DNA from: Anisodus tanguticus
Taxonomy: Eukaryota; Streptophyta; Magnoliopsida; Solanales; Solanaceae
NCBI GenBank assembly: GCA_034509755.1
Contig: CM067545.1
Coordinates: forward strand, 48,787,062 to 48,851,061
DNA: 64,000 nucleotides
Reading direction: 5' to 3'
Of the stretch, positions 12,868 through 25,717 are shown piece by piece. A program made the translations under genes and the position numbers. The first letter of the stretch is position 1, and each line of letters starts with the position of its first letter. A model generated the notes under the pieces. The model had not been told where the DNA came from, did not search any database, and saw only the letters and a program-made list of their open reading frames with translations.

Positions 12868-14103
12868 TGTTGGAAATTTGTCTTTGGCGGGGAGGTGCGT
12901 CCACCCATGTTTAATGAATTAAACACTAGTGTTCTGCATGTCGGAGGCTTTGTCTCTTCACACATGCATAATCTACTAAGTGAGTAGATGACCGTAGGGC
13001 CAAGAATTGTCAAATTTCGTTGAGAAATGAAAGAGATATTGGTCCACGAAGTAAGGTGTTTGAGGCATGAAAATATGGTATGGGACAAATCTACCACATC
13101 GGTGGGAAAAGGAAGAATTGCTCACTTTATAAGTCTCTAAAGTGGTTAAGGGTTTGGAACCCCAAGGGGTATCCCATGTGTTTAAAGGAGGGAGGACCTA
13201 GATGTGCTTGTGTTCAAGGATAAGCCCACACGCGCGCCGCCGCCGCCCGTCGGTCCGGTCCGGGCTGTGGGCTGTGGGAACTTTCTGATATTATCTTTTT
13301 GGACCCCAAATTGCTTAATATTTACAGTTTGGTCCCTAGAGTTTCTGAAAAGTTGATTTTGGGAATGACGGAAGGCATAAACTTTCTGCAGCATTAACCA
13401 GCCATTACTTGGCTGTTAACTCCTCCATAAACAGCTCTCCTTCAATGACCATAATCAACCTCTCTAAATGGCCATTAACAGCCCTCTCTAATGCCATTAA
13501 CAGCCCTCACTAATGCCATTAACAGCCTTGTTTGTGGCAGTTGAGGAGTCCCTCCTCCATGCTATATATTGATGCATTTTGGCTCAATTGTGTTGTACAT
13601 AAAAACACGAAAATAACAGCACATACAGTGACGAAAAAAACTGAGGAAAGACACATATACACCAGATATACACAACAGAGACACACTATAGACACAAAGA
13701 CAAAACATGAGAGAAACTCAGTCCAAATACGTTGGACGAAAACAGAAATTCTTCCTTCCTTTTCCATTTCTTCAGCAAGTCGATTCGTATTTGTTTTTTT
13801 CGTCAGACTCAACCTATTTGCTTTGTAGTGTTGAGATTAAAGTGTTGTTTTATCTTGGGAGACTATTGCCCGCTAACGTAAAAGCATATATACGGGGCAA
13901 TCTTGTCTTAAGGACAGAGTGCAATCACTCGACTCAAAGACACGCTTGTAACCATCCAGATTTAGTTGTTTCTTGATTTCAGGTTATCAAGATTCAAGAC
14001 TCAACAAGCTTGCGGCAGTTCTGAACATTGCCCATTTGTTTATCCTTTTGAACACTTGTAATATTTATTTACTTTCCGTACTGCTTTACAATAGCACCCG
14101 ACA
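12868..14103 (+). repeat. solo LTR B, perfect 5-bp TSD
   Basis: It begins TGTTGGAAATTTGTC and ends CCCGACA, and is bounded by CATTA at 12863-12867 and at 14104-14108. The body matches the LTR at 3493-4675, including the GGGTATCCCATGTGTTTAAA block and the CTTAAGGACAGAGTG block. With no internal domain, it is a solo LTR left by recombination between two LTRs. It lies in the intron between exons 7 and 8 of lyase copy II. Confidence 0.93.
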
Positions 14104-14108
14104 CATTA

Positions 14109-14538
14109 TGATGTTAACCGAGCTGGATCCATAAGGGCCTGTGTGCTAGAATTGGTGAAGGAGACTGATTCAGTTGGGATTAAGGATCAATTAAAATATT
14201 GGAAAGTTTTATTTGAGATCCAGACCCAATTAACAACTGGTTAAAAGGATTGTGTGTTAGAAAGAAGAGTTACATGCGTACTATGAAGAAAATGTATGTT
14301 TCTCTCGTCCCTTTTCCCATAGTCTAAGCTTCTTATCTCACTTTCTTCTCTATCACTCACATTTCAATTCAATCGTTTAACCGTTCAGTAGTTTACATAT
14401 ATTGAGTTGAGTTGTAATTCCTTTTCATTGTTGAAGTAACAGAAGAAGTATCTGTAAACTGTTTTTTTACACATTATCTTGATCATAGTCTAAAGTTTTG
14501 TCACTATTTATCATGATTTTTTCCACTTAATTATGCAG
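14109..14538. other. intron 7 remainder of lyase copy II
   Basis: Pyrimidine-rich intronic sequence without gene or element that I recognise. It ends in the acceptor before GTG GAT GAC AAG of exon 8. Confidence 0.6.
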
Positions 14539-15605
14539 GTGGATGACAAGTACTTCTATGCAAATAATAATGAAGATGATAAAGTTTATGGGTGGGTGAG
14601 TGCAAATCCTCCTGTGGGATTTTGGATGATTATTCCAGGCAATGAATTTCGTACTGCAGGACCTCTTAGACAAGACCTCACCACACATGTTGGTCCAACT
14701 GTACTTAGTGTAAGTGATGAATTAATTACTCATTTCATTTCCATAATGTCGAGCTTCTCTTTTACTTCCTTTTTCTCAATTTAGAACATTTTTCTTTTAG
14801 TGTGTATTAAATGGAATGACATCTTTTTATATGTAAAAATATTTCAACCTCAATGAAATGATTAATAGCTACACAAATATCTGTAGCTTATTTTAGACTA
14901 AAGTCTCGAAAGCTTTTCTTTCTCTTTTAGATTTTGTATCCAATCAAAATGCATCAAAGTAGGGACGATGAAAATAATGTAATTTTATGTATTAACCTTG
15001 ACTATATTTATCATAATTGCAGATATTTGTGAGTACACATTATGCAGGAGAGGATTTAGCAATTAAATTTCAACATGGAGAACCATGGAAAAAAGTTATT
15101 GGTCCTGTGTTTGTTTATCTTAATTCAGATCCTTCAGCTAAGGCAAATCCTTCTGTACTGTGGAATGATGCAAAGAAAAGAGTATGTATTAATGATCCTC
15201 TGTTTGAATTTATGTGGCTATTTTTTTATTTTTGAAGTTAAAAAGATTCTTCTTTAATCACATTCCTGTTAAGTATTGTTTATATATTTTTAAAATAGAT
15301 TGAATTATGTACTAACTATTATTATGACTTACAATACTTTGAATTTCATATTTGTCACATAAAGAGGAGCGAAGGGTACTAATTTTGGTAGTTTTTAGAA
15401 GTAGAGTTTAGTAAAAAAGTTTTTCTAACGAATGATCAAATTGACAGATGAATCAAGAAGTTGCAAGCTGGCCTTATGATTTTCCAATTTCAAAAGACTA
15501 TGTCAAATCTAATCAAAGAGGAAGAGTTAGCGGCCAAACTAATCGAGCTCCGTTTGATCTCCCATAAGCGGAAGCTGAATCAATTGAACTGTTTGTTAAT
15601 GATAG

Positions 15606-16199
15606 ATACGTCTCTTTTATGGTATTCATCATTTATTTAATTGACTGTGTAGTGTATGTTGGGATAGATGTTGATTCTCATTGACGATATTAAATGTGTA
15701 TGTTGAGCTATAATCTGTTGATTGTGTCGCTACAATCGCTACACAATTGCTCCTACTGGACATTGGGTTGGCGATTTGTATTGTATTGTTGATGAATTTG
15801 TGAATCTAGTAAATGTGCCCATTTAATAGAGGATGATGGAGATGGTGAACCCTTTAAAGGATTTAATTCATGCTCCAATCCAATCCGAACAGAGTTAAAT
15901 TAGACTTGATAAGTTCTATCTCCATTCTGACCTTAATCATACTAGGTCGAGTTTTATAATCTGTAGCCATATTCATAGTAAGATGACTCCCAACTAGTTG
16001 AGATTATAATAGTTATCCATGTAGAAATAAATGCAAGACTTAAAGATCTCATAATTTGTCTTTTATGACAAATACTTAATATCAAAATAAATGAAGCTAA
16101 ACAGCATGCATATAAATGATTTATATAGCCGACCTAATTGATATAGGATTGATGCATAATTGATTGAATGACTAATATTCTTTTGTTTTTATTTATAAG
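15606..16199. other. intron 10 of lyase copy II, nothing recognised
   Basis: About 590 bp of AT-rich sequence between exons 10 and 11, with no open frame or repeat that I can name. Confidence 0.6.
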
Positions 16200-17288
16200 G
16201 TTTATCAGTAAACAAGATGTGCCAGCATCAAATGCTTATATAGGATTAGCACCACCAGGAGAAGCTGGATCTTGGCAAAGAGAAAATAAAGTAGGGTAAC
16301 ATGATATATAAAGTTATAAATAATAGAAGAATACTTTAATTATATAAATTAATTTATTTATTTGGTTTATCTCTAGGAATATCAATTTTGGAGTAAAACG
16401 GGTTCCAACGGGAATTTCACTATTGAAGATGTCATATTTAGTACATATAACTTGTACGCAACAGTTTCAGAATTTATCTGGAATTACAAATACACTTCAA
16501 AAATGTACAAGTAACAGCAGGTTATACATTTTTACCTATTGATTCTTTAATTCTAAATAATCAGCTCGTTCAAAATTACTGTGGCCATATTTGTTTTCTA
16601 TGCTACACTTTTCAGTAATCACTTACTATATGTCAAGTTATCACAATCTTTTGTGTTGTGGATTTTGAACTTAAATCTTTTATTTTGTTTTAAACCTCGA
16701 AATGATATTTTCTATTTGCATCATTTTCAGATTAAAATTGGTCAAAGTCAACGATACCAATATCCTAAATGTGAAAAACAATTAAGGATATAATATACTT
16801 GAGAATTTGTTAAGAAAGACTTGCAATTTTTAATATACTGATATATATAATTGAATAAAACTCTTTTTCTTCATTCTTGTTTTCCCCCAAATACAGGTTC
16901 TAATATTGAATTAGGGTGTTTGGTTTATAAGCCTCCAAGGAATGGAGCCACACTTTGGGAAATTGGTGTGCCAGATCACACTGCTGCTGAATTCTGTATT
17001 CCTAGTCCACCTCAATTTAAAGTTCACAAAAAACAAAACAATTCTGAATCAATGTACGTTTCACAAATTTACTTGTTAAAAACTTTAAATTCTTAATTAG
17101 CTGCAAAAAATTGTTGCTCATTTGCTCTATTTTTGTTTGCAGGATTTGGTCAATATGGTTTGTGGAAACAATATAGTGTTTTGTATCCTGAAAATGATCT
17201 TGTCTACAATGTTGGCACAAGCAATTATTCAAAAGACTGGTTTTTTGCTCATGTTACCAGGTATTTCCTCTTTTTTGTGTGTGTGTGT

Positions 17289-17315
17289 GGGGGGGGGGGG
17301 GGGGGGGGGGGGGGG
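17289..17315. repeat. poly-G tract, 27 G
   Basis: An uninterrupted run of 27 G on the + strand just after GTGTGTGTG, in the intron between exons 14 and 15 of lyase copy II. Its length may be affected by sequencing error. Confidence 0.9.
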
Positions 17316-17455
17316 ATCGAGAAGTCTCATATTAGCGGTAAAACGCTCCCTAACAAGGGGCGACTCCATACCTAGGTCTTCGAACCCGAGACCTCTAGTT
17401 AAGGATAAAAGAGTACTTATGATTCTATCACAACCTTTGTTCGGGTTCTTATATC
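17316..17455 (-). mobile_element. possible decayed tRNA-derived SINE
   Basis: On the minus strand a B-box-like GGGTTCGAAGACC (about 17377-17389) lies downstream of a possible A box near 17425-17450. The sequence differs from the intron around it. No poly-A tail or target duplication is clear. Confidence 0.35.
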
Positions 17456-17837
17456 ACTATATACATACATGTGTGTATATATCAACATCTATTCGACAAC
17501 TACTTTTTTTAATTTTTCCACTTGTATCTGATATTCACTTTGGGCCCAATTAATCCAAATTCGAGCCGAAAAATCCTATTTTGGAGTGGGGTGAGGTGTA
17601 AAATGCTCCCCATTAAAGGCTACTCCATTCCTTAGGACAATCAATAAATATAACTTTTTTAAATTATGTATACTATGCCTTGCTGGATCTTTTGCAGGAA
17701 TGTAGGAAACAAGACATATAATGCTACCACATGGAAAATTATATTCTACCTTGTCAATTTTTACAATGCCTCAAATTACACTCTTCAATTGGCTCTTGCC
17801 GCAGCTCATGAAGCTGAACTACAAGTATGTACTTACC

Positions 17838-17841
<4 letters not shown>

Positions 17842-17898
<57 letters not shown>
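17842..17898. repeat. (AT)n microsatellite
   Basis: About 28 TA units just after exon 15 of lyase copy II. Apparent open frames of alternating Ile-Tyr across it are an artefact. Confidence 0.95.
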
Positions 17899-17902
<4 letters not shown>

Positions 17903-18133
17903 CTCACGTCTTTTAAATTTTTTTATTGGATTTGTGGAGGCTTCTTCACAAATTATGTAATTTTGAAGAATCCGACATAAGTGCAATAATATTTTTAGAT
18001 GGTGCGAGCTACGCACGTGTGTTTGTCACAATATGATACGCATGTCTGTAACTAGCCTAACATAACTAGACAAATTTTATTCGATAAATTGACTTACATA
18101 AAAATTCTTTCTTTTTCTCTTAAGGTTTGTGTC

Positions 18134-18465
18134 TGTAAAGAATAGATCTTAGGCATAACTCAATCCCAAAAGCTTTGTGTCGGTAAAGAATAGATCTTAG
18201 GCATAACTCAATCCCAAAAGCTAGGCCCAAGATCCATTCTTTATATGGTATCAGAGTCAGGCTCATTTCAATTCTTTGTTCACCGATGTTGGACCCCCAA
18301 ATTATACCACGCTCCAGTTAACAACATTTGGGCCTGCGAGGGAGTGTTAAGAGTTCCACATCGGATATGGAATGGGAATATGGACTCCTTCTTATGAACT
18401 TGGACAATCATCAGCCTACAAACTACCTTTTGGAGTTTAGTTAGGCCAAAATCCATTCTTTACTC
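18134..18465 (+). mobile_element. TRIM-type mini LTR element, rearranged at its 5' end
   Basis: The insert splits exon 16 of lyase copy II between GTTTGTGTC and AACGATGAAG, with TGTC on both sides. A primer-binding site TGGTATCAGAGTCAGG (18246-18261) is followed by a short internal region without coding capacity. A purine tract GCGAGGGAG comes next, then an LTR starting TGTTAAGAGTTCCACATCGG at 18345. This is the layout of a terminal-repeat retrotransposon in miniature. The 5' side is abnormal: two tandem copies of about 48 bp carry the LTR end in reverse orientation before the forward copy of that end. Confidence 0.75.
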
Positions 18466-18697
18466 TGTCAACGATGAAGAAACGCGAGAACCTCATTTTA
18501 CAACAGGATTTATAGGGGGAAGTAATGCAATTGCAAGACATGGAATTCATGGATTATATTTTCTTTACATCATTGGAATTCAAGGCAATTTGCTTGTCAA
18601 AGGAACAAACCCTATTTTTCTTACACAAACAGTATCTCTCACCCCTTGTCAAGGAGTTATGTATGATTATATTCGTTTAGAAGGACTTCATCAATAA

Positions 18698-19374
18698 TAA
18701 AATGATTATTTTATTTGATTTTTTGCTATAGACGCTATATTTAAAAGCAAAAAACTCAAAAAAGAATGACAAGGTCCATGAGACTTGATCAAAAAGCGAA
18801 AAGTGAATCGCCCTCTAATTCTTTCACATGAAGTGCTCAAATTACGGGAAAAACACTATTAAACGTATATAGACTTAATACGTATAATAATATACTTTAA
18901 GAACAAGTAAAATTATTAATATTAATTAGCATCCAATATATACACAATAAAGATGATATTATTTCAACTCCTTATGGTAATTAATCATTCTAAATAAAAT
19001 TTCGTTGTGACTTTTTTGGGCATGAGAATCTAAATGTTTTTTTTGTTACCCATTTGGTTTCTAAAATTCGTTGGTCCAACCAATCCGGATTCACGCAATT
19101 TTACTACCAGAAGAATTGCTATCTCCGATGGAGGTTGTCGGAAATGCATAGGAATATGGCTCATCGGTAACGTTTTCAACGGAATTCCGACGATTTCCCG
19201 ACTCATACATCAGAAGTTTCCGTTTTTCTTGGTAGTGTATAGGATCCATTAAAGAGGGAAGTGGCCCCTACCAGAAGTTTTTCCATTTTTAAGGCTTGAA
19301 TCCTAGACGTCTAAATAAAGGTCGAAGGATCTCCATACATCTCGCCACACCCTTTAATTGTGAGAATCGATATA
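18698..19374. other. 3' flank of lyase copy II, no gene
   Basis: AT-rich. Around 19080-19215 there is a GC-richer patch with several TCCGA/TCGGA words in both orientations, perhaps a decayed inverted-repeat element. Near 19271-19345 the text resembles 11215-11290 and may be SINE-derived. TATTA at 19375-19379 is the TSD of the next element. Confidence 0.5.
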
Positions 19375-19379
19375 TATTA

Positions 19380-19548
19380 TGTGAGATTGTATTAATCTCC
19401 CTTGGGAAGCCTTTTTCATTAATACAAAATATATATGAGTGTACAATGTTGAATCCTTCTATAATAAGGATCCCAATTCTACCATAATTACACAATACAA
19501 AATATGGTAAATATACATAATATGACACCTATACAACGTGTGCTAATA
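19380..19548 (-). repeat. 3' LTR of the 19-28 kb copia element
   Basis: 169 bp. On the + strand it runs from TGTGAGATTG to GTGCTAATA. It matches the right LTR closely, for example AATATACATAATATGACACC followed by TATACAAC, which is the site used by the hAT insertion in the other LTR. Confidence 0.88.
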
Positions 19549-22500
19549 CACCCCCTCAGTTTGAGCGGGAGGAGGCCGGACGCTGAAACTGGATCTGAAG
19601 TCAAGGAAGAGCTGTCTGGGAAGGCCATTTGTGAATATATCTGCATACTGATAAGAGGAAGGCACATGCAATACTCTGACATGACCGAGAGCAACCTTTT
19701 AACGAACAAAGTGAATGTCCATCTCAATATGCTTGGTTCGCTGATGTTGAACCGGATTATGAGATAGATAGATGGCAGATATGTTATCACAATAAACCAA
19801 AGACGCTTTACGCAGCGGATATTGAAGCTCCAAAAAAGGTTTTGAAGCCAACAAATCTCAGAAACGACATTAGCAACGCCTCGATAATCTGCTTCTGCAC
19901 TCGAATGGGGTAGGGTGGCCTGCCTCTTGTCAAACCAAGAAATGAGGTTGTCCCCTAAGAAGACACGGTAGTCGGAAGTAGAGCGTCGCGTGTCTGGACA
20001 GTCTGCCCAATCAACATCCGTATATGATAACAACCTAGTCGATGCTGAGAGGTATAGATGTAATCCATAATCAAGTGTGCCCTTAACATATCTAATGATA
20101 AGTTTAAGAGCAGTAAAATGAGGCTCCCTGGGGCATGCATGAATAAGCATACCTGCTAGACAACATAAGCGATGTTAGGCCTAGTGAAGATAAGATACTG
20201 AAGTGCACCTGCAAGACTCCTATAAAGGGTGGGATCAGACATTGGGTTATCATCAACAACACTAAGCTTTGATTTAGAGTCAACTGGAGTGGACATGATC
20301 TTGCAGTTGTCCATTTTAGCCATATGTACTATCTCATCTGCATACTTGCGCTGACATAAGAACATAGTGTCTGCAGAGCGAGTCACTGATATCCCAAAAA
20401 AATAGCTCAACTTCCCAATAGCGAATTCAGTTTTAAGTAGGGGAATAATCTCGATTTTCAACACATCAGAAGAGGCGGTAAGAACAATGGCATCCACATG
20501 TAACAATAAATAATCAATGCTACCACCTCAATGTAAAGTAAAGAGAGAATAATCACATTTGCTGCAGACAAACCCAATTCGCATGATGTACTTTGAAAGC
20601 GATCATACCATGCTCGAGGGGCTTATTTCAAACCGTAAATTGACTTACAAAGATGGCAGACATACTGAGGGGATGCTGGATGAACAAAACCAGGTGGCTG
20701 GTGCATATAAACATTTTCTTTCAGATCACCATGTAGAAATATAATTTTTATATCAAGCTGATGAATAGGCCATCGTTTACCCATAGCAATACTCAGAACT
20801 GTGTGAATGGTAGCCGGTTTCACAACCGGACTGATCGTCTCACCACAATCAATACCCTCCTGCTGATTAGTGCCATTAGCCACAAGTCGAGCCTTATACC
20901 TTTCTAAGTCATCATTGTCTCTGTATTTGTGACAGAAAAGCCACATGCATCGAATCACATTCACCACGTCCGGTCTAGGAACCATATCCCAAGTGTGTTA
21001 TTTTGTTAAAGCATTAAACTCCTCACACATGGGCGCATTCCAATTATGATCTAGTTTGGCTAATTTTGGATTTTTAGGAATTGGGGATATGGTTTTTGTG
21101 GACAGATTAAATTGGACTTTGAGTTTGAAAATCCTGTGTTGGGCACGGGTTTCCATAGGGTGTGAGAGGGCAGGGTGGTTATTTGTACTGGTTATTGGGT
21201 TTGAGTTACGGTGTGGGGTTGGGGTTGGGTAATGGTCGAAATTATGGGGACTGGTATGGCTACGGATGGGGCAGTGTTTGGGTTCGACGGGGGGTTAGGT
21301 GAAGGTACCGATCTGGGTAGATCGAGATGGGGTGTGATGGAAGAAGTAAGGGATGATGATGGTGGGGGTTGGGTCTGTTGTGGTGGTTTGGTGTTCCAAT
21401 ATCGGTGGTGCGATGTGGGTTTGTAGTGGCCGTAATGGATGCGGGTTGGCCTTGGGATGATGTCGGTGACATAGTGGGAGGGGTGGTTACTGGTGGTGAA
21501 ACTGAGACAGTAGGTATGTTGCCGGTTGTGGCAATCGGAGTGCAGAACGGTGACGGGGAGTTAGTGATGTGGTCGGTAGTGATGGCAGTAGGTGGCAGAG
21601 CCGCAGATAGGTCGGCGGCAGTTGGTGGTAGTGGCGGAGTTTGGGTGGTGGACTGACACAGTTCGCGGAGAATGACGGGAGAGATGTCTGACTCGTCAAT
21701 AAAGGTATAGTCCTTTTTGCAAAAAAATTTAATGTCCAAAAAAGAAATGTGGTTTCGTCAAACGTGACGTGACGAGAGACGTGAATTTGACGTGTAGATA
21801 AGTCATAGCACAGATATCCCCTATGATTGGACGGAAAACCTACGAAGATACACGGAGTGGTTCGAGGTGCCAGTTTATGAAGAGCGGTGGAGGCCAGATT
21901 GGGATAGCATAAGCAATCGAAAATCCGAAGATGATCATAGGAAGGTATCCGTCGGTATAATATTTCAGTTGAGGTCATGTTGTGAAAAGTGCTAGTAGGT
22001 AAAATATTAAGGACGTATTCGACCATTTTGACTGTATAGACCCAGAACGAGGGAGGGAGGGAGGCATGAAACATGAGTGTACAAACCATGTTATTTATGG
22101 TGCAGATGATTCATTCCGCTTTGCCATTTTGAGACGAGGTGTGGGGACAGGAGAATTGGAAAACCATGCCATAATTTCTAAAAAAATGATGAAACTGCGA
22201 ATTATTGAATTCACGACCATTATCACACTGAAAAGATTTTATGGCTTTCTCAAACTGTGTTTTAATAAAAGTACGAAACTCGAGAAATTTGGCAAACACC
22301 TCTGATTTAAATTTGAGTGGGTAGACCCAAATATAATGAGAAAAATCATCTAATAAGACAAGATAATATTTATGACCGAGTGAACTAGATATAGGAGATG
22401 TCCACAAATCAACATGAATAATATCAAAATGGAAAAACATAACACTTGAAGATGATTTAAAAGGTAGACGAACATGTTTGCCTAAAGTGCAAGAAACACA

Positions 22501-24127
22501 ATGTTGGGCAAGTCTCACATTATTACAATTAATAAAATTATTGCCTCTAAGAAAATTAAAAATTAGAGCTCCTGAGTGGCCAAGCCTATTATGCCAAGTT
22601 GACGGAGAGATAGCAGCGATAGATATGGGAGAGCATGATCTGGCAGCGGAGGTGGATGGGAATGGATAGAGATCCCCGGTGCTATTGCATCTCGTAAGAG
22701 GTGTCCCCGTACGAAGATCCTTTACAGTAAAATCAAAAGGGTCAAAGTCAACAGAGACGGAATTATTACGAGTAAATTATCGGACATAAATTAGGTTCTT
22801 AATGATGTTTGGGGCATATAGGACATTAATAAGGGAAACGGGAGGATGAGGCGGTGGTGTGTGGGCGGTACCATAACCCTGGATTGGAATGCGATAACCA
22901 TTTCCAACAGTAATGTATTAAGGATGCTTTAAACGACACAGTTTGAGAATATTACCTGCAGAGCGGGTGAGGTGAGATGTGGCGCCCGAGTCATGTACCA
23001 ATTTTCATCAGGCTGCTGCAAGTTTAGATTGCTAAAAGCCTGGCCCAAGTCAGTGGGGGCCAGACCAGAAAGAGGCTATGGGTACTGTTGCTGCATGAAG
23101 TAGGCCTGGTGTGTCGAATACTAGGCTGAGCGAGCTGCTGGAGCGAGGCCCAATACCCCTTGTTATGGATAAGGGTATTGGGCCGCTGGGATGGCGTGAT
23201 GGGGAGCCTACTGACCCGTCTGATAGGGTACAACTGGGCATGTCCAATGGGCCAACGAACTGGACTGCTGCGGCTGTGTGGTTTACTGCTGGTCGCGACC
23301 CCCTTTTCACGCCCTTTGCCGCCACGTCCATCGCCTCTGCCTTCCTGCCGCCGCGGTTCTGCCGCGGCTGATTATTTTCCAGCGTAGGCGAGGTAGCGGC
23401 GATGTTATTTTGCGGAGATGTTTCCACTTCTAACGCCTTCTGATTGTGCTCATCCTGCTTTGCACGTCGGGTTTCTTCTAACAATAATTGTGAACGTGCC
23501 ATATTGAAACTGGGTAACGGATCATCTTGCTAGATCATAGTGGCTAGAGTGTCATACTCACCTTTTGGTAGGCCTGTAACTAATTGTAGGTCCATCTTTT
23601 TTTTCAGAAATAGGTGCGCCGACGTTGGACAATTGGTCCGCTACGAGTTTCAACTGCTTGCAATAATCAGACATGTTAAAGAAATTTTCAAGACTTGTAT
23701 TATTAAATTGTTCTTCCAAATACACAACACGAGTGTGCTTATTATCTTGAAAGATTTCCTCCAACCGAATCCATAACTCACAGGCCGTGGCGCCGGTTTT
23801 CAGAATAGTAATGAGTAAGTCCTGAGAGATAGTACTATGAATCCATTGTTTGACAATGGCGTCTAGATGATGCCATGTTGAGTCATCAACTTCAATGGGA
23901 CGAGGGAGAGAGTCGTCGATATGGTCAAGCACGTTATAGACACATGCATGAATACAAAATAGTTCAACCCAAGGAGAATACTGACCGTTCTCTTGATCAA
24001 GAATTATAGGGATGCAATTCTTGATGTTAGTAACGGTAAGTGCTGGATGAACGGAGGATGATTTTGGTATGGTGGGGGTAACGACAGAAGATGATGAGGT
24101 TGCGATGGAGGTTGTGGGAGGAGTCAT
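19488..24127 (-). pseudogene. copia polyprotein, complete order but broken
   Basis: Read on the minus strand: gag (24127-23558, opening MTPPTTSIATSSSS) and a linker (23502-23050). The protease active site near 22990 has lost one base in the YMDSGATSHL region. Integrase follows (22518-22111: CDNGREFNNSQF, CPHTSSQNGKAE; and 22089-21487), then RT (20985-20156, LDIKIIFLHGDL, YFFGI), and RNase H (20150-19488, DTRRSTSDY, LPHSSAEADYRG). Catalytic letters are recognisable but frames shift several times and stops separate the parts. The same lineage is seen in the elements at 32231, 49052 and 60506. Confidence 0.9.
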
Positions 24128-24290
24128 TATAGTGGATTATAGGTGTGGAGAAATCAGAAAATAAGACAAGGAAGAAATTTGGTGGTTCTCGGCCAACACG
24201 AGTGGACGCCGCCATTGGTGTAGTAATACCAGGGAGGGTGGCGGAAAAAAAGAAAAAATTTAGGGGTTTAGGGTTTGACTCTTGATACCA

Positions 24291-24449
24291 TATGAGATTG
24301 TATTAATCTCTTTTTGAGAGCCTTTTCTCATTAATACAATATATATATGGGTGTACAATGTTGAATCCTTCCATAATAAGGATCTCAATTCTACCATAAT
24401 TACACAATACAAAATATGGTAAATATACATAATATGACACCTATACAAC
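24291..24449 (-). repeat. 5' LTR of the 19-28 kb copia element (split; rest at 28825-28835)
   Basis: It starts TATGAGATTG directly after the primer-binding site complement. It is cut at TATACAAC by the hAT insertion and resumes after the duplicated TATACAAC with GTGTGCTAATA. Confidence 0.9.
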
Positions 24450-24656
24450 TAGAGATGGCAGCGGATCCTGGACCCGGTCCGGATCCGATGGATCCAGATC
24501 CGTTTTATAGGATATGGATCTTCAAAATTTGGACCCAACGGATCCGGATCGGACCCGGATCCATTTCTGACGGATCGGATCTGGATATGGATCTTGTATT
24601 TGAGATCCGGATTCGGTCCAGATCCGACCTGTGGATCCGTTATTTTATTAAATAGA
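24450..24656. repeat. left subterminal GGATCC-rich array of hAT
   Basis: Roughly a dozen GGATC/GATCC words in about 200 bp, many as GGATCCGGATC-type doublets. Such arrays are where Ac-like transposases bind in related elements; here this is an inference. Confidence 0.8.
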
Positions 24657-24680
24657 TTAAACATTTATACATTATCTCTT

Positions 24681-24832
24681 TAATCTTCTCGGCCAGGCCC
24701 AAGTCCATAAAGGACCGAAGGCCCAGCCCATGCGTTTTAACTGTTAGCCAATAAATTAATCTTCTCGGACAGGCCCAAGTCCATAAAGGACCGAAGGCCC
24801 AGCCCATGCGTCTTATAATTGTTAGCCAACAA
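24681..24832. repeat. tandem duplication, unit 76 bp, in hAT 5' region
   Basis: The text beginning TAATCTTCTCGG at 24681 restarts at 24757 with few changes. Two further short tandem duplications follow: a unit of about 50 bp around 25164-25262, and a unit of about 95 bp with GT runs around 25300-25510. Confidence 0.85.
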
Positions 24833-25717
24833 TAGGGTAAATGAAAATGCCTAAGCGGCTAAGCCTAACCTAAGGGAAAAGATCAAAAGAAGCCGCAAGT
24901 CTCCTCAGTCCTCAGTTCACTCCATCTCTCTTATGTTCTTCATAGACAGTTCATTTACCAAAGACGAAAACTCTAGTCCCTAGCCATCTTCTTTACTTGC
25001 CAACAGTCCATGTCCACCCCCTTTCGATTCCAAGGTAGTAAGACAAATCAGATTCAATACTTTCTGCTATATTAAACGGTGAGTTCGATTTTTTTTTGGC
25101 CTTTTAACCTCTATTAGTTCTTCTTTTTTTTAGTTCTTCTTTTTGTTAGTTTTATTTTTTTATTTATATAATATTTGATGTTTTGGGATTTTGAAAGATA
25201 TATTAACAGTCATTTATATAATATTTGATGTTTTGAGATTTTAAAAGATTTATTAACAGTCATTTATATATAGGGTGTGTGAATTTCTGGTGAAGGAAAG
25301 ATAATGTGTGTGTGTGTGTGTATTATTGTTCTTTAGGAAAAATGATGGAGAGTATGTGAATCGAAGGTAATGGTGGCAGTGGCACTGGTTTAGTGTGTGT
25401 GTGTATTATTGTTCTTTAGGAAAAATGATGGAGAGTATAGGAATCGAAGGTAATGGTGGCAGACTGGCAGTGGCACTGGTTTTCTGGTGAAGGAAAGATA
25501 ATGTGTGTGTGTATTATTGTTCTCTGTTATGTGCATGATATTGATACTTCTCTGTTATATTATATACAATGCACTGGTCAAGAGTATATATACAATGCAC
25601 TGGGTTTTTTTACGGTATTGAGATTTAAAAAATGTTAATTGGACTAAAATGTGCATGATACTTCTCTGTTATGTCATATGTGGTTAAGTAATGTATTCAA
25701 ATATTTTCTTGTAGGAA

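Larger units (their letters stand above)
11317..18697 (+). pseudogene. rhamnogalacturonan lyase copy II, broken (exons 5-16)
   Basis: Twelve exons match copy III in order and phase: 11317-11432, 11743-11862, 11985-12120, 14539-14709, 15023-15181, 15448-15605, 16200-16290, 16377-16520, 16897-17053, 17143-17260, 17698-17824, and 18125-18133 plus 18470-18697. Conserved blocks are HYMAVSDERQRVMP, DDKYFYA, NPPVGFWMIIPG, HYAGEDLAIKFQHG, GATLWEIGVPD and IARHGIHGLYF. Defects: a lost base in exon 5, TAA in exon 6 (after PGF), an extra segment of about 50 bp with a stop in exon 10 and loss of its donor GT, a frameshift in exon 12, an extra G at the exon 14 acceptor, and a TRIM insertion in exon 16. Exons 1-4 are missing. 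Several exons (8, 9, 13, 15) are still open, so decay is fairly recent. Confidence 0.94.

Noticed and set aside
17666..18016. Open frames of repeated Ile-Tyr on both strands
   Set aside because: They are translations of the (AT)n microsatellite next to exon 15 of lyase copy II.
21211..21656. Gly/Val-rich + strand frames
   Set aside because: Antisense of the low-complexity linker between integrase and RT in the minus-strand copia element.
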